Assembly: GCA_032622095.1 (NCBI GenBank) | Contig: CP136062.1 | Coordinates: 1,240,001 to 1,304,000 of the forward strand | Direction: 5' to 3' | DNA from: Siphonodentalium dalli | Taxonomy: Eukaryota > Mollusca > Scaphopoda > Gadilida > Siphonodentaliidae | Length of the DNA stretch: 64,000 bases | Shown here: piece after piece, positions 23,388-35,617 of the stretch | Position numbering within the stretch: position 1 is the stretch's first letter | Layout: each line of letters opens with the position of its first letter | Notes under the pieces: model-generated | What the model saw: only the letters and a program-made list of their open reading frames with translations | Databases searched by the model: none | What the model was told of the DNA's origin: nothing | Program-made: the position numbers and the translations under genes

Positions 23388-26300
23388 GGAAGCGGTTCTA
23401 TGTAGCAGTCTTGAACCCGAGTTGACCTTCCGGTATGGCGGAAGTAAAATTTACGTTTCGCGCATGCGCTATGTACAATATTTCGTACTTTAAAATGCAG
23501 AGTTAAAATGACGCGAACAAAGTTTTTCATCTGGCTGAATTCAAACTTAATTGGTTAGAACACGTATTTGAATACGATTATCGGAGTTTACCGAAATTGA
23601 ATGTGGTATTGAGTGGGAACGTTACAGCCTTCCATATGATTTCAACGACTATTGGCTGATAAACTGGTTAAAAACTCGATTTGAATTGAAGTTCGGGTGA
23701 CAGTGACTGAGTGACGATGACCGTGAATCGTGATGTTGACATTCACATTGTTGTTGACATTTTTGATTGAATTTTGTTAGCGTCAACACTCGGGTCTCAA
23801 CGAGAGTAATTGAGCAACCTCGGAGATTAAACACTGTGACACCTTGGACACCTGTGTAGACTGATTATACACCAGCGAACATTCTCACAAGAAAAAAACC
23901 ACAACACAAGTGTCTGAAGACAGTGAAGACTTGAAGTGATCTATTATTATTAATGACATTATAATGTTGTCAAATTTATGCAAGTGACTACTGGAACACA
24001 ACAACAACACTCAAGTCTCCACAGTGTGTAATGTATAGCAACAGAAATGAAAATGTACAAACTACAACTGTGGAATTTACAGTTACTATCACTACTGCCT
24101 AGTACTGGCACTAGTAAATTTAAAATGACTGTTTCCAAGTAGTATTTCATGTGGTATAAAATAAACAACCTAACGTGGAAGGTGTATTTAAGTATTTTAT
24201 TAACACTTAGCTCTAGGCTGTTATTAGCCAAATATTCTACAATAAATCTAGTTCAGTCATGAACATAGTGAGTCATAGTGCCTACCCTTCTAGTTCGACT
24301 ACAGCAATCTGCGAGAGCGGTCATAATGACTCATATTGACCTACAATGTCCTACATGTATAATAAATCCTGCTAGAAGCTAAGGTTTGGCACAGCGATAT
24401 AGACATAACATTGGCAATTAAGTTGCCAGTTATAATATATGATTTCTTTCCAATTGCCTGGCATAAAAATTGCTATTGAAATTTGAGAATAGGTGCGATT
24501 GACTTCAGACTCATTTTCACTTCTCATTCCTATGATTTGCATCATAGTAGTCTCAAATTCTCAATCCAGGATTAAATTTCAAGTCTGCCACAGCTAGTGC
24601 GAGTCAATTGTTGTGATCGGGTATTCACAATTGACAGATCGTGTATTTATATTTAATTTAATTACTTAATACTTGATAAGTTGCTCAAAAGTATGTACTA
24701 ACCACTTAACTACATATTGATTCATTTGGTGCAAATTCATAGCAAGTACCATAATAAATCAAATTTGAAAATCAGTGTTCTTGAATCAATCTCTCCATGA
24801 TGTCATCAGTGGTACCATCCCTACCTCTCCCTCACCTGATCTCAGACTCCAACTGATGTTGAATACTAGTACTAATTATAACAGATAGAGGTGATTTCTG
24901 TGTGCCAGATAGTCTGGAACTGTAAGATATATCTAATTGAGAATGATTGTCTGGGAGCCAAATTCAATACTTTACGTTTAAGTATTCCAAAAACTAGATA
25001 GAATGAAGCTCTAATTCATTGTTTTTAGTAGTATTTGAGATCATTTAACTCAATAAATTTATATTCATATGCCCTGCTTTTCTTGTAACATTTTAAGAAT
25101 ACTAGATTAAACTAACTGAATTTCCATTGTTGATGATATTTTTTTCAAACTAAAGTGTTTAAAATAAGAGAAAAGTTAAAATGAATTTGCACATTAAACA
25201 CCTGTTGTTTTTTCTATTTCATTTGCACCAAAACAAAAACACCAAAAATGAATTTTTTGGGAAAAGAGTGAAGACTAAACATTCATAGGGCCATAATTTA
25301 ATTTTCTTCATTTTTTTTTTATTGTAATTCTAGTTTGTTCGATCTAGTATGCTTAATGTTAATATGAGAAAAGTAGAGCATATGGATTTCAATTATTTAA
25401 TTTTGCTCTAGCTTTTAAAATACTTTTCCAGAAAATGTGGAATTTGGCACATTCCCACAGTTTCTTTCTTTAAGTTGATAATTATAAACGCTCTTTATTT
25501 GTAATTGTTAGTGCCTCTTTAAGTCATCTGAGGTCAATATCAACTATCCCATGACACTCCCTGTGTCAATTTATCTGTGTGTGGCTGTGTGCACAAATTA
25601 TCCCACATATCTTCTGAGCTGATAACAAGCACTCTTCATTGATCATCTACATGTACTGGTATGTTTTTTTTACTAAGTTCAAAAAAACGCATTTAGTCCC
25701 TTTAAATACAAAAAATAAATATCAGAATATTTTCGACTAATAGCCTAGTTAGTTTGAAATATACCAGGTATGAAATTCCAAAAAAAATTGGGGTGGGGTG
25801 TCTGGTGGATAAACCCCACCCCTATCACCAATTCACCATGTGCATTGTTTAGTTATAAAAGGGTTAATTCCAATGGAGTATTTAGTATTATTTACTGAAA
25901 ATGAACAAGTCATTCACATTATTTACCCAAAATTCAGTCTAGTTTGGACACAAGTGAAACAGATACATGTATGTACAATACTAGTACTACAATATTGACA
26001 TTTAAATTTGTTATTATATTCCCAATATTGAGCCAATATGGTCATTTATAATTAAACCTTCCATGACTGGGGCTTCTTGAAATTTTGTGTAAACCCTGTG
26101 CCAATGCATTCTCTTACATATATAAAGATCATGTGCCAGTGCATTCTCTTATATATGAGTCTCCCATAGGGATCCTCACATATATGAGAGAATACATAGG
26201 CCTAACAATATTTACCTCGACCTTGTAAACCAGTACATTCTATTATATATGCAGGGCTCCCTATGGGAGATTCATATATACCGGTAAGAGAATGCACTGT

Positions 26301-27377
26301 CACAGGATCATTAATTCTGCAAACGGGTTAATATAATTTATCTTGGCAAAATATGGACAAACTGATTATAAGTCTTCAACAAAGATGCCTTCTGACATTC
26401 TCTGTACATTCTCTGTACAGATTATACAAAGTTTGAAAGCTTTGGGAAATTAATTTGCCAGTTAATTACTAATATTATGGAGTCACTCATTCGTAGCTCC
26501 ATTCATTCATCAATTCAATATTAACTATAAAAGAGTATGAAACTATAATCGATGTAAACAATGTTTCATTGTGTTGACATTTGGCTCTTCAAGTATGAAA
26601 ATCTTCTGGAACAGTTTGTTAATAAGGGCATCTCTTCTCCCCTAGTGGAACCCCCAAGCTGTGTTCCATTCACATAACTTGGCTAACAAACCAAGCGATT
26701 TAATGGAAGTATCGCACATCATACTGCTATGTTATCAAACCACTAGGCATTGCAGTAGAGGATGTCTAACTCTAAGGTTTGAAGGGTGCATAGGAGACCT
26801 GGAATGGGGGGAGGGGAATTAAAATGAAAAATTTATCATTTTTATGCTAAACAACTAGCTTTAAAATTAATTAGATTAGACTGTCACTAGTATATATAGT
26901 ATAAATTAAAAAAACAATTCCATACAACTAAAATTACTGTAATTCATTGATTACATCTGTAAAAGTTCATAAATGTTGTTGTTGTTGTTGTTGACCCTAA
27001 AAGAGTTGTAAAATATGCGAGTTTTAATTACCGTACATCCTTAACTTAAAGAAAATCAAACTTTGAAGACTCAAATTCTCAATCACGGAGTCATAATTAG
27101 ATCTTCACGATCTGTTTCTCTGTTTCCCCGTTTCTGTTCCATACATGTAATAATCCATTGTCCTGTGAGGCAATGCAACACAAATGAAAGAAATTTGAAT
27201 AATTCACGACGAAAACATCGAGTGACCTCGCCCTCAGATTTATGAATGAAAATCCGCATTAGTACGGCGAATTTCGAAAAAGCGCGGCATGTTTACATGT
27301 GACGTCAGTTGGTTGTTACCATGACGCCATACCGGAAGGTCAACTCGGGTTCAAGACTGCTACATAGAACCGCTTCC
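23388..27377. mobile_element. Mutator-like element: 53 bp TIRs and 9 bp target duplication
   Basis: A 3,990 bp insertion has terminal inverted repeats of 53 bp (23388-23440 and 27325-27377, beginning GGAAGCGGTTCTATG) that are identical as far as I can read. It is flanked by GCGCTCGAC at 23379-23387 and 27378-27386. The 9 bp duplication and long TIRs suit the Mutator superfamily. The insertion site is a unit of the surrounding tandem repeat, which resumes beyond it. No transposase frame is visible; the longest frame is 90 codons. The interior is AT-rich and contains a foldback region at 26087-26335 and a short GTT run at about 26977. It is either a non-autonomous derivative or carries unrecognised host sequence. 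Confidence 0.75.
26087..26335. repeat. foldback region within the Mutator-like element
   Basis: CCTGTGCCAATGCATTCTCT, CATGTGCCAGTGCATTCTCT and inverted counterparts (AGAGAATGCACTGTCACAGG) form several overlapping hairpins, with CTCCCATAGGGATCC / CTCCCTATGGGAG at their centres. The phrase resembles one in the terminal repeats of the 35222-38973 element (CCTGTGCCAATGCATTATCT at 35518 onward). Confidence 0.5.
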
Positions 27378-27386
27378 GCGCTCGAC

Positions 27387-29700
27387 AGTCGATGAAACTT
27401 TCAAAGTAAACAAAGCACAATCAATGCTATTTTGTGATTAAATATCGATAGATAATAGATAATAATGTTCGATAGTTACCATTGCATCGGAATGCGAAGC
27501 TTTTGTGGATAAACTGTGTTATGAGATCCATAATGAATGATAGTTTTGTTGAGATAATTTCAACAAAATTCGCCAGAGATTTTTTCACTTGAGCCTCGAT
27601 TTCAATTCACGAAACTCGTCTTCTGATTGGACTAGAGTAGGTGTGTGTGAATATGTGTACTTTTGAAAAAACGTACGCATAGTTTCATGTTTATTATATC
27701 ATATGTAATGACTCTCTAATGTGTATAAGATTGTTATGCGGGGTAGCATCACTAAATTCACCCTCTGTGGACTTCATTTCTTAGCCGAAAATTCAGTATA
27801 TCGCAACCCCAACTTATTTTTACAATGCAACAATGTGACTAAATATATGTAAATATGTTAGATTCGACACCATCAATATGTTGGCATTTATATATTATGG
27901 GTGCCCACCGTTTTTTATGATCACTTTCAAATGGACGTTTCAACACATTTTGTATCAAAAAAATATAATATGTCTACAAAAAAAGGTAGAACGTTCTCAA
28001 AATTGAACGTTTGTGATAGCGTTCGTTATCATATGGATTATGCGTGATGCCTAGCTATTTTATAATTGATATGAATTACTTTGTCATTTTGTATATAATT
28101 ATGGCAAGCGAAAAACTGATTTTGGACCGTCCTATCATCATGTCAATTATTATTAATAACTAAATAAATTTGGACGCATCAATACAGATGAAATTTGGGA
28201 ATTATGCTACATGGCGTCAAATCAAACGACAAGCTCTAAAAGCAATTAAGAAACATGCAATATGAACATATTGAAACTTTGAATGATAAACATAAGGTAA
28301 CTTTAAAAAGTCAAAGTTCAGATATAAGATGCATGTGTTAATAAGTGTTATATATGTACTAACCTTTTGGACGTTGAGAATCTCTGAAAGTATGAAGTAG
28401 AACTGAACACTGAACTATATATTAGATTTAATTCTATGTCCACCATTTCTCATATATATATATATATATATTACATTGTTGTTGTTGGATTATTGTCACC
28501 CCATAATCACGGAAGTGTCCAATGAGCTCGAATTATCCGCCCATGATGGGGCTTCGGGGGCGTAAACTTAACACCCATGTCCTATTCGCTGGGTGTGATA
28601 TAATTAAGGTCGGAAGATAAGAAGGATTAACGAGGGCGGCCAATTTAAGCAGATATTACAAAGATTCATATAAGCTTATCTCACCTGGCATTGTTTTCAA
28701 AACAATTACCACCACATTTTTGACAATTAATTCCTTTGTATAAATTTGGTGAATCAAACAGATTCAGTTGATGTGCTATGCTTTGATATCTAAGACATGA
28801 ATTCACTTGTGACTGGCGAGATGTGCAATATTTACAAACGTTCCACACTAATATTGTTATTTCCATCAATATTCTACCAATTTATATTGGTTCAAAAATC
28901 AAACAATAATATCAATTGAAAATATCTGTCAGAAATATTTGGCATGAAGTTCCCAATTGTTGATAAAGTTGAGGTGAGACACCCACAATTTCTGAATTTG
29001 AAAGATTTAAAAACAGTTATATCAGAATTATTCAACTGTGTGACATGCATGCGGTTTCTAACTGTTGGGGTGAGACTATTAGAGGGATGATAACATAATG
29101 TCGATATGTACACGCATATAAATAGGCATACCAGTGAAAATGTCAATATAAATAACTGGGATAAATTTGTAAGCTGAATAATTTCCAATTATTTATTATT
29201 ACTATTTTTTTTTAATCGGAAATTATTGTATACCAAGTAACGCTCTTTATTGTTCTATGATTAGAAACATTGTACCGAATTAACTATACATGTATATGAT
29301 GTAACAATCCAGAAAGCGAACAGAGAAAGAGAGGGAGAAAAAGAGAGAGAGACACACACACAGGGAGAGAGAGAGAGAGAGAGAGAGCGGGGGGGGTAAG
29401 ACAGACACCACCTCGGGCTTTTAACCATATATGATCGGATTATCTGTATACAGTTAACGTGATGACTATATATAAGTTTAGTCTAAATCAGTCACAGTTT
29501 TCGAGCATACCGCGGGCACCACCCCATTACACTTCCGCACCACAAAATATTTAATCGACGCTATAATAGATGTTTCCCCACTGGAAATCAGCTGTCAAAC
29601 TTGCCCAGATACACGAATGTGGATATCTTCACTGTGCGCGGATCACGAATCCACGCCTGCTGATATTAGAACCAGCTTCGCCAGCACCTATATAATTATG
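27387..29700. other. intergenic with simple repeats
   Basis: Starts with the resumed tandem repeat (to about 27510) and a hAT-MITE fragment at 27734-27783. An AT run lies at 28457-28472. A GA-rich run ending in eight or more G lies at 29330-29397. The word AACGCTCTTTAT is at 29239-29250. No exon is convincing. Confidence 0.5.
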
Positions 29701-29702
29701 GA

Positions 29703-30320
29703 CATAAACAGTGCCACTTCCCTTCGGCACCTTAATATTGAAGGCGAAATTTTCGAAGTCCACCACTATCTCAGAAAAAGTGAAAACAATCACCTTTGAC
29801 CCAAAATTTGGGTAGGAGAGTACGAATTAGATCACAACAAAGAATTTAACTTGAGGAAAAACAATAAGTGGTTGAATCTCCACCGAATTTCGATCCAGAC
29901 CAAATTAGCCCAGATTGAAATTCAGATTGAAATTCAAACCTATAGATCGAGTAATTTCTCGAAGCTGAGCGTTAGTTTGCCGGATTCTCTTATGGAAAGT
30001 ATAAAAATTACAAAGTTTCAGCTCGATCTAGCCATAAACAGTGACACTTCCCTTCGGCACCTTAATATTGAAGGCGAAATTTTCGAAGTCCAGCATGCAC
30101 TATCTCAGAAAAAGTGAAAACAATCATGCACTTTTGACCCAAAATTCGAGCAGGGGAGCATGAATTGGAACACAACAATGAACTTGAGGCAAAAGGTACT
30201 CAATCCGATCAGGCCTTCATAAATTACTATTTTACGCGAATCTCCACCGAATTTCGAACTTCGATCCAACTTCACTCGAATCTCCACCGAATTTCGAACT
30301 TCGAAGTTCGATCCAACTTC
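29703..30320. repeat. direct repeat pair and short repeats
   Basis: A block of about 150 bp at 29703-29855 (ATAAACAGTGCCACTTCCCT, then CGGCACCTTAATATTGAAGG) recurs at 30034-30190. Both copies keep the frame reading TSLRHLNIEGEIFEV open, which may be chance. At 30237-30320 AATCTCCACCGAATTTCGAA occurs twice. A fragment of the TTAA MITE family interrupts at 30193-30235. Confidence 0.5.
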
Positions 30321-30717
30321 ACGAACCCAAATAATTCTCATAATGTAATTATTATATTTTCACGTATATGTTAGAGCTAGAATAAAATATTGTTTATACC
30401 AAATAATTTCCGATTCAGTCCAAGAATTGATTGACACTGACCGCTAAAGTTTGTAATTTAAAGTTCCACATTCACTAGAATTCACAAAAAGATGATGAAT
30501 GTTTAGTTATTTTCTTTTGAAATTGGAAGTCAGAAACTTTATCGATGAATAAATATCACCAGTAAATAGCCATTAAAGTACCACGTGTATCAATCATTGT
30601 TCCCAGATGTGAAGGGTTGCAAATAATATTTTTTTTAATGAGAATTTGAGATATATTACATAGTTTGAGTTTGGGATGGAAAAAAGAAAGAAAATCGTCT
30701 GAGATAGTGGCGAAATA

Positions 30718-32690
30718 TTTGCCATCATGTTGGTACTGGGTTGCCTGCGCCGACCGGTACCGACTGACTGCTGGTAAACTTCACGGCATGCCGACTCGAC
30801 ACCGCGCGGCACCGGCCTGAATAGGCTACCTCACCTTATTACATTCTATAAAATGAATAAGTATAAACTTTTTATGACTTTTGAATGATTTTATGACAGA
30901 ATATTTCAAATCGCGTTGTATTGTGGTGATTTAATCGGAGATAATACGAGGTGGATTTTTTTTGTTTGATTACCGGCTTTTTGCCTATACATATGGCCGG
31001 TATCGACCACCTGCACGAACTATTTGCCATCATGTTGGTACTGGGTTGCCTGTGCCGGACGGTACCGACTGACTGCCGGCAACCATCGCGGCATGCCGAC
31101 TCGGCACCGGCACCGGCCTGAATAGGCTACCATCACCGTATTACATTCTATAAACTGAACAAGTATAAACTTTTCATGACTTTTGAATGATATAATATAA
31201 GAACGACGAGAACGTGTCAAATAACCTTGTATTGTGAATTTGTGATGATTTAATCGGAAATAATACGAGGTGGATTTTGCGCCGGATTGCCGGCTTGTTG
31301 CCTACATATGGCCGGTACCGACTACCTGCACGGAATATTTGCCATCATGTTGGTACTGGGTTGCCTGTACCGGCCGGTGCCGACTGACTGCCGGAAACCA
31401 TCGCGGCATGCCGACTCGGCACCGGCACCGGCCTGAACAGGCTGCCATCACCGAATTACATTCTATAAACTGAACAAGCATAAACTTTTCATGACTTTTG
31501 AATTATATAATATCAGAACGTGTCAAATAACCTTGTATTGTGAATTTGTGATGATTTAATCGGAAATAATACGAGGTGGATTTTGCGTCGGATTGCCAAC
31601 TTGTTGCCTACATATGGCCGGTACCGACTACCTGCACGAAATATTTGCCATCATGTTGGTACTGGTTTGCCTGTGCCGGACGGTACCGACTGACTGTCGG
31701 CAACCATCGCGGCATGCCGACTCGGCACCGGCACCGGCCTGAATAGGCTACCATCACCGTATTACATTCTATAAACTGAACAAGTATAAACTTTCCATGA
31801 CTTTTGAATTATATAATATCAGAACATGTCAAATAACCTTGTATTGTGAATTTGTGATGATTTAATCGGAAATAATACGAGGTGGATTTTGCGTCGGATT
31901 GCCGGCTTGTTGCCTACATATGGCCGGTACCGACTACCTGCACGGAATATTTGCCATCATGTTGGTACTGGGTTTCCTGTACCGGCCGGTGCCGACTGCC
32001 TGCCGGAAACCATCGCGGCATGCCGACTCGGCACCGGCACCGGCCTGAACAGGCTGCCATCACCGAATTACATTCTATAAACTGAACAAGTATAAACTTT
32101 CCATGACTTTTGAATTATATAATATCAGAACGTGTCAAATAACCTTGTATTGTGAATTTGTGATGATTTAATCGGAAATAATACGAGGTGGATTTTGCGT
32201 CGGATTGCCGACTTGTTGCCTACATATGGCCGGTACCGACTACCTGCACGAAATATTTGCCATCATGTTGGTACTGGTTTGCCTGTGCCGGACGGTACCG
32301 ACTGACTGTCGGCAACCATCGCGGCATGCCGACTCGGCACCGGCACCGGCCTGAATAGGCTGCCATCACCGAATTACATTCTATAAACTGAACAAGTATA
32401 AACTTTCCATGACTTTTGAATTATATAATATCAGAACATGTCAAATAACCTTGTATTGTGAATTTGTGATGATTTAATCGGAAATAATACGAGGTGGATT
32501 TTGCGTCGGATTGCCGGTTTGTTGCCTACATATGGCCGGTACCGACTACCTGCACGGAATATTTGCCATCATGTTGGTAATGGGTTGCCTGTACCGGCCG
32601 GTGCCGGTAGACTGTTGGCATGCCGGTGCCAGCACTGCCGGTATGAACCAGAATGTGGCCGGTACCGGCCGGCACAGGCATGTTTACTGG
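30718..32690. repeat. 306 bp satellite with 612 bp higher-order period
   Basis: Six and a half units start at 30718, 31023, 31338, 31644, 31950, 32256 and 32562 (TTTGCCATCATGTTGG). From 31023 on, two subtypes alternate. One has CTGTGCCGGACGGTACCGAC and usually GAATAGGCT; the other has CTGTACCGGCCGGTGCCGAC and GAACAGGCTGCC. The true period is therefore a 612 bp dimer. GC-rich cores contain many CCGG palindromes, and AT-rich linkers separate them. Frames of 60-76 codons repeat every 612 bp and are not genes. Confidence 0.85.
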
Positions 32691-33955
32691 GATTGATTTA
32701 AAATTGTAAGTTGTCATGATGTAAATTAGATATGAGGAAAATTGCTTGCATTTCAATCAAATGTAGCATTGTAGCTTGCCAGTGTTATATAAACTAGGAA
32801 ACATAATAGGCGCGTTGTTGCTTTTCAAGTTTAGGCGTGAATGACGTCATTCATTTTTACAATACCATGGAACAGCATTTCGACGAGATGAAAATCCGGA
32901 CAAGAAAAATGGGTTAAAAATCACGTGACTTCCGCTTCGCTTTCGCATAGAATCATGGGAACAATAATATCCCAAAAAGAAACGGTGACACAGAATCGGA
33001 AGTGGACCAACGGGATGGTTATAAAATTAACAACTTTAGTTTTTCTGAACAATTCCTACGTGATTTTGGCCTATAGATTAGTTTCGTTTGACCAATTTCG
33101 TTGGTTAGCTGAATAAAATCAGCGAATACGTCATGACATGGTCCATGACGTCATTTGCGTCATTTGGTGTTGTGGGCTAGAATCCAGAAAAAATTGGTCT
33201 CCGCAGGAAACACTGATTTCACATCAGTATACTAGACTTGGTTGCATTTATAACCGTTTTCGCAAAAGATATATGCGAAAATAGCACAAGCAAACGTGCC
33301 TGCTTCAGAATCAAATTACCACAGTTGAATAGCCAAGGATGTACCCTTTCCAACAATGTATAGCACGACATCGTGTGTTGCGCCGATGTTTACTTATGGT
33401 GTTTTGTAATAACGATCCCGCCTTAACTGCGTGTGATTTTCCTCCGGACAAATTGCTTAGCGAAAAATCCCCCTAATAGGCGGACAACATATTCAATAAG
33501 TTCCCGTCTCGCAACGATTTGGCCTCACAGACATATCGCGGCTTATCAATTCCTTCGAGATAAATGATTGAACCAATCTACCCTAACAAGGGGGATTTTT
33601 TCACGGTTGTATGTCGCGCGAATAGTATTGGCTGGCTGCCAGGTATTCACACCCAACATCGGAACGCGGCTTATTATTTGAAATCATTTGTGAGCAGTGG
33701 TGGCGGCGAGGGAGTCAAATTATATGTCCATCATAACATGGGTCGCCTTCGTTGGAGAAGTTGGAATTAAGCCTCAACCAAATTTGTTGTCAAGTTGATG
33801 TGGGGGGCTTATATGACCTTGACCTTGACCATAAAACGACCTTGACCTCTGTTGAAAGACATCTCACTTAAATGGCCATTTTGCTAGATATGTGTTGCGA
33901 TGTACGCGCTCATGTCAATATTCAGAGGCCTTTTATAGCTATCCTTTAGAAATAT
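32691..33955. promoter_or_regulatory. possible CRE/E-box cluster in intergenic DNA
   Basis: TGACGTCA palindromes lie at 32842-32849 and 33146-33153, with TCACGTGAC followed by TTCCGCTT at 32921-32937 between them, and several TGACGTCA half-sites. Such clusters occur in animal promoters. No flanking first exon could be identified, so the call is weak. The remaining sequence to 33955 shows no gene. Confidence 0.25.
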
Positions 33956-34850
33956 ACCGGTATCGAGGCTCCTACATACTCGAGTCTGTATCTGACGAAC
34001 AGAAACATGGGAGTACGATATCAATTTAAACTTGACCTCCATAAAGAATCTATTATATATTTGAGGAAAGTTTGTGGTCTGTGCGTGTGGGTGTGTATGT
34101 GTGTGTGTGTGTGTGTTTACGCGATGGAATCGGAAACGGCTAACCGATTTTGACGAAACTTGGTACGGGTATGTAGTTTGACCTGAAGACTAACATGGGT
34201 ATATCCGTTTGCCCGTGCGGCGTGACCTTGACATTCAAATGACCTTGAACTCAAGTTCTCCGCTGAGCCGATTTTCACCAAATTTGGTATGTGGGGGTAG
34301 TTTCAGGCGCTGAGCAATTTCGTCACACCCGGATGCCCGTGCGGCGTGAACTTGAGATTTTAAATGACATTGAACTGTATCTGGGTATCCACTGGGCCGA
34401 TTTCCACCACTTTTTGGGGGTGTTGGTGTAGATGGGGATGCCAACAAATTTCGTCTCACCCACATGCCCGTCAGACAGGTACCCAGCTAAAACCTAATGT
34501 ATAGTTTGTGACTTTTGTCTGTTAGCTATGGCCGGGAAAACTTCCGGACGGATTTCGAAGAAACTTGATACCTAAGTGTACGTTTGTCCGGGAAGTGTTT
34601 TGGATGGGTCAAAGTGTGATGCTTGATCCCAAAATGGTCGATTCAAGATCAAATCGGGTAATAGTGGCGGATTTCGACGATATTCGATAGCTAGGGATAC
34701 TTTTGTCCGGGCAGTGTTTTGGACGGCTTAACTCGTAACCCCGACCTGACATTGACATTCAAAACGGTAAATTCAAGGTCAAATCTGGTCAAATTTCGCA
34801 TAACTAGATCCGACGAAGCACCGCGTGTGGTTGCCCCGTTACGTGTCACG
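33956..34850 (+). mobile_element. Helitron-like single copy, plus orientation
   Basis: After a shared flank (TATCGAGGCTCCTACATACT; also inverted at 54672-54772), a TCTATTATATATTTG start at about 34060 leads into a GT run. A body of GACCTTGAC, GCCCGTGCGGCGTGACCTTG and ATTTCGA(C/A)GA phrases follows, ending at ACTAGATCCGACGAAGC near 34805-34820. It is the inverse orientation of the 51.2-54.7 kb array. No helicase or Rep coding is present, so it would be non-autonomous. Confidence 0.5.
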
Positions 34851-35067
34851 TACGATCATATTACAAATTGACTATCGCTCAGAAACAGGCTGACGTCACT
34901 TGTGACGTAAATATATGCATCACTACGCGTGACGCACATTCCTTGTAGCGTCGTGTTTGTGTCTCTCGGTGTGGATACACATTCAAAGTAGGCTAAACAT
35001 CGGAGTAGTTGAATTGGATGAACAAATCAAAAATAATAATTATGGCATAAATAAAATACACGCATAC

Positions 35068-35187
35068 TAGTCGAGAGTACATAATTTTCACCACTCGTGG
35101 TATTATGGTTTTAACCACTCGCCAAAAGGTTCGTGGTTAAAACCACAATTCCACTCGTGGTGAAAATTTTGTATTCTCGGCTACTAT
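35068..35187. repeat. 120 bp hairpin beside the virus-like element
   Basis: Arms reading AATTTTCACCACTCGTGG and GGTTTTAACCACTCG, with their inverses, close around CCAAAAGGTTCG. The hairpin ends about 35 bp before the left terminal repeat of the element starting at 35222. It resembles a foldback element, and whether the adjacency is functional is unknown. Confidence 0.6.
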
Positions 35188-35221
35188 GGGTGTATTCTAT
35201 ATATACACGTATAAACACCAT

Positions 35222-35556
35222 TGATGATACAGGGCCCAGTTGGTTGCAAATCAGGAACGATAACTCTATCCGACCTACATTCTCTGCAGTACTCCCGTCG
35301 GTGTTAGACAGTTTGACCTATATTTTCCCACGCATTGCATCATGGTCTATGTGTATACCGGTTGGGCATGTCCAAAAAATTTCAAAAACTTCAAAAACTT
35401 CAAAAATTTCACAAATTTCACAAATTTCACAAATTTCAAAAAACTTCAAAAATTAAACAAAATTCAGGATTTGACCCGCCATATCAAATCCAGTCGGAAG
35501 TCGGGATTTTGTTATCCTGTGCCAATGCATTATCTTAAATATGCGAGTCGACCAGC

Positions 35557-35617
<61 letters not shown>

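Noticed and set aside
31270-32085. Two near-identical 67-codon frames starting MDFA
   Set aside because: They lie exactly 612 bp apart inside a satellite and carry no sign of coding constraint.
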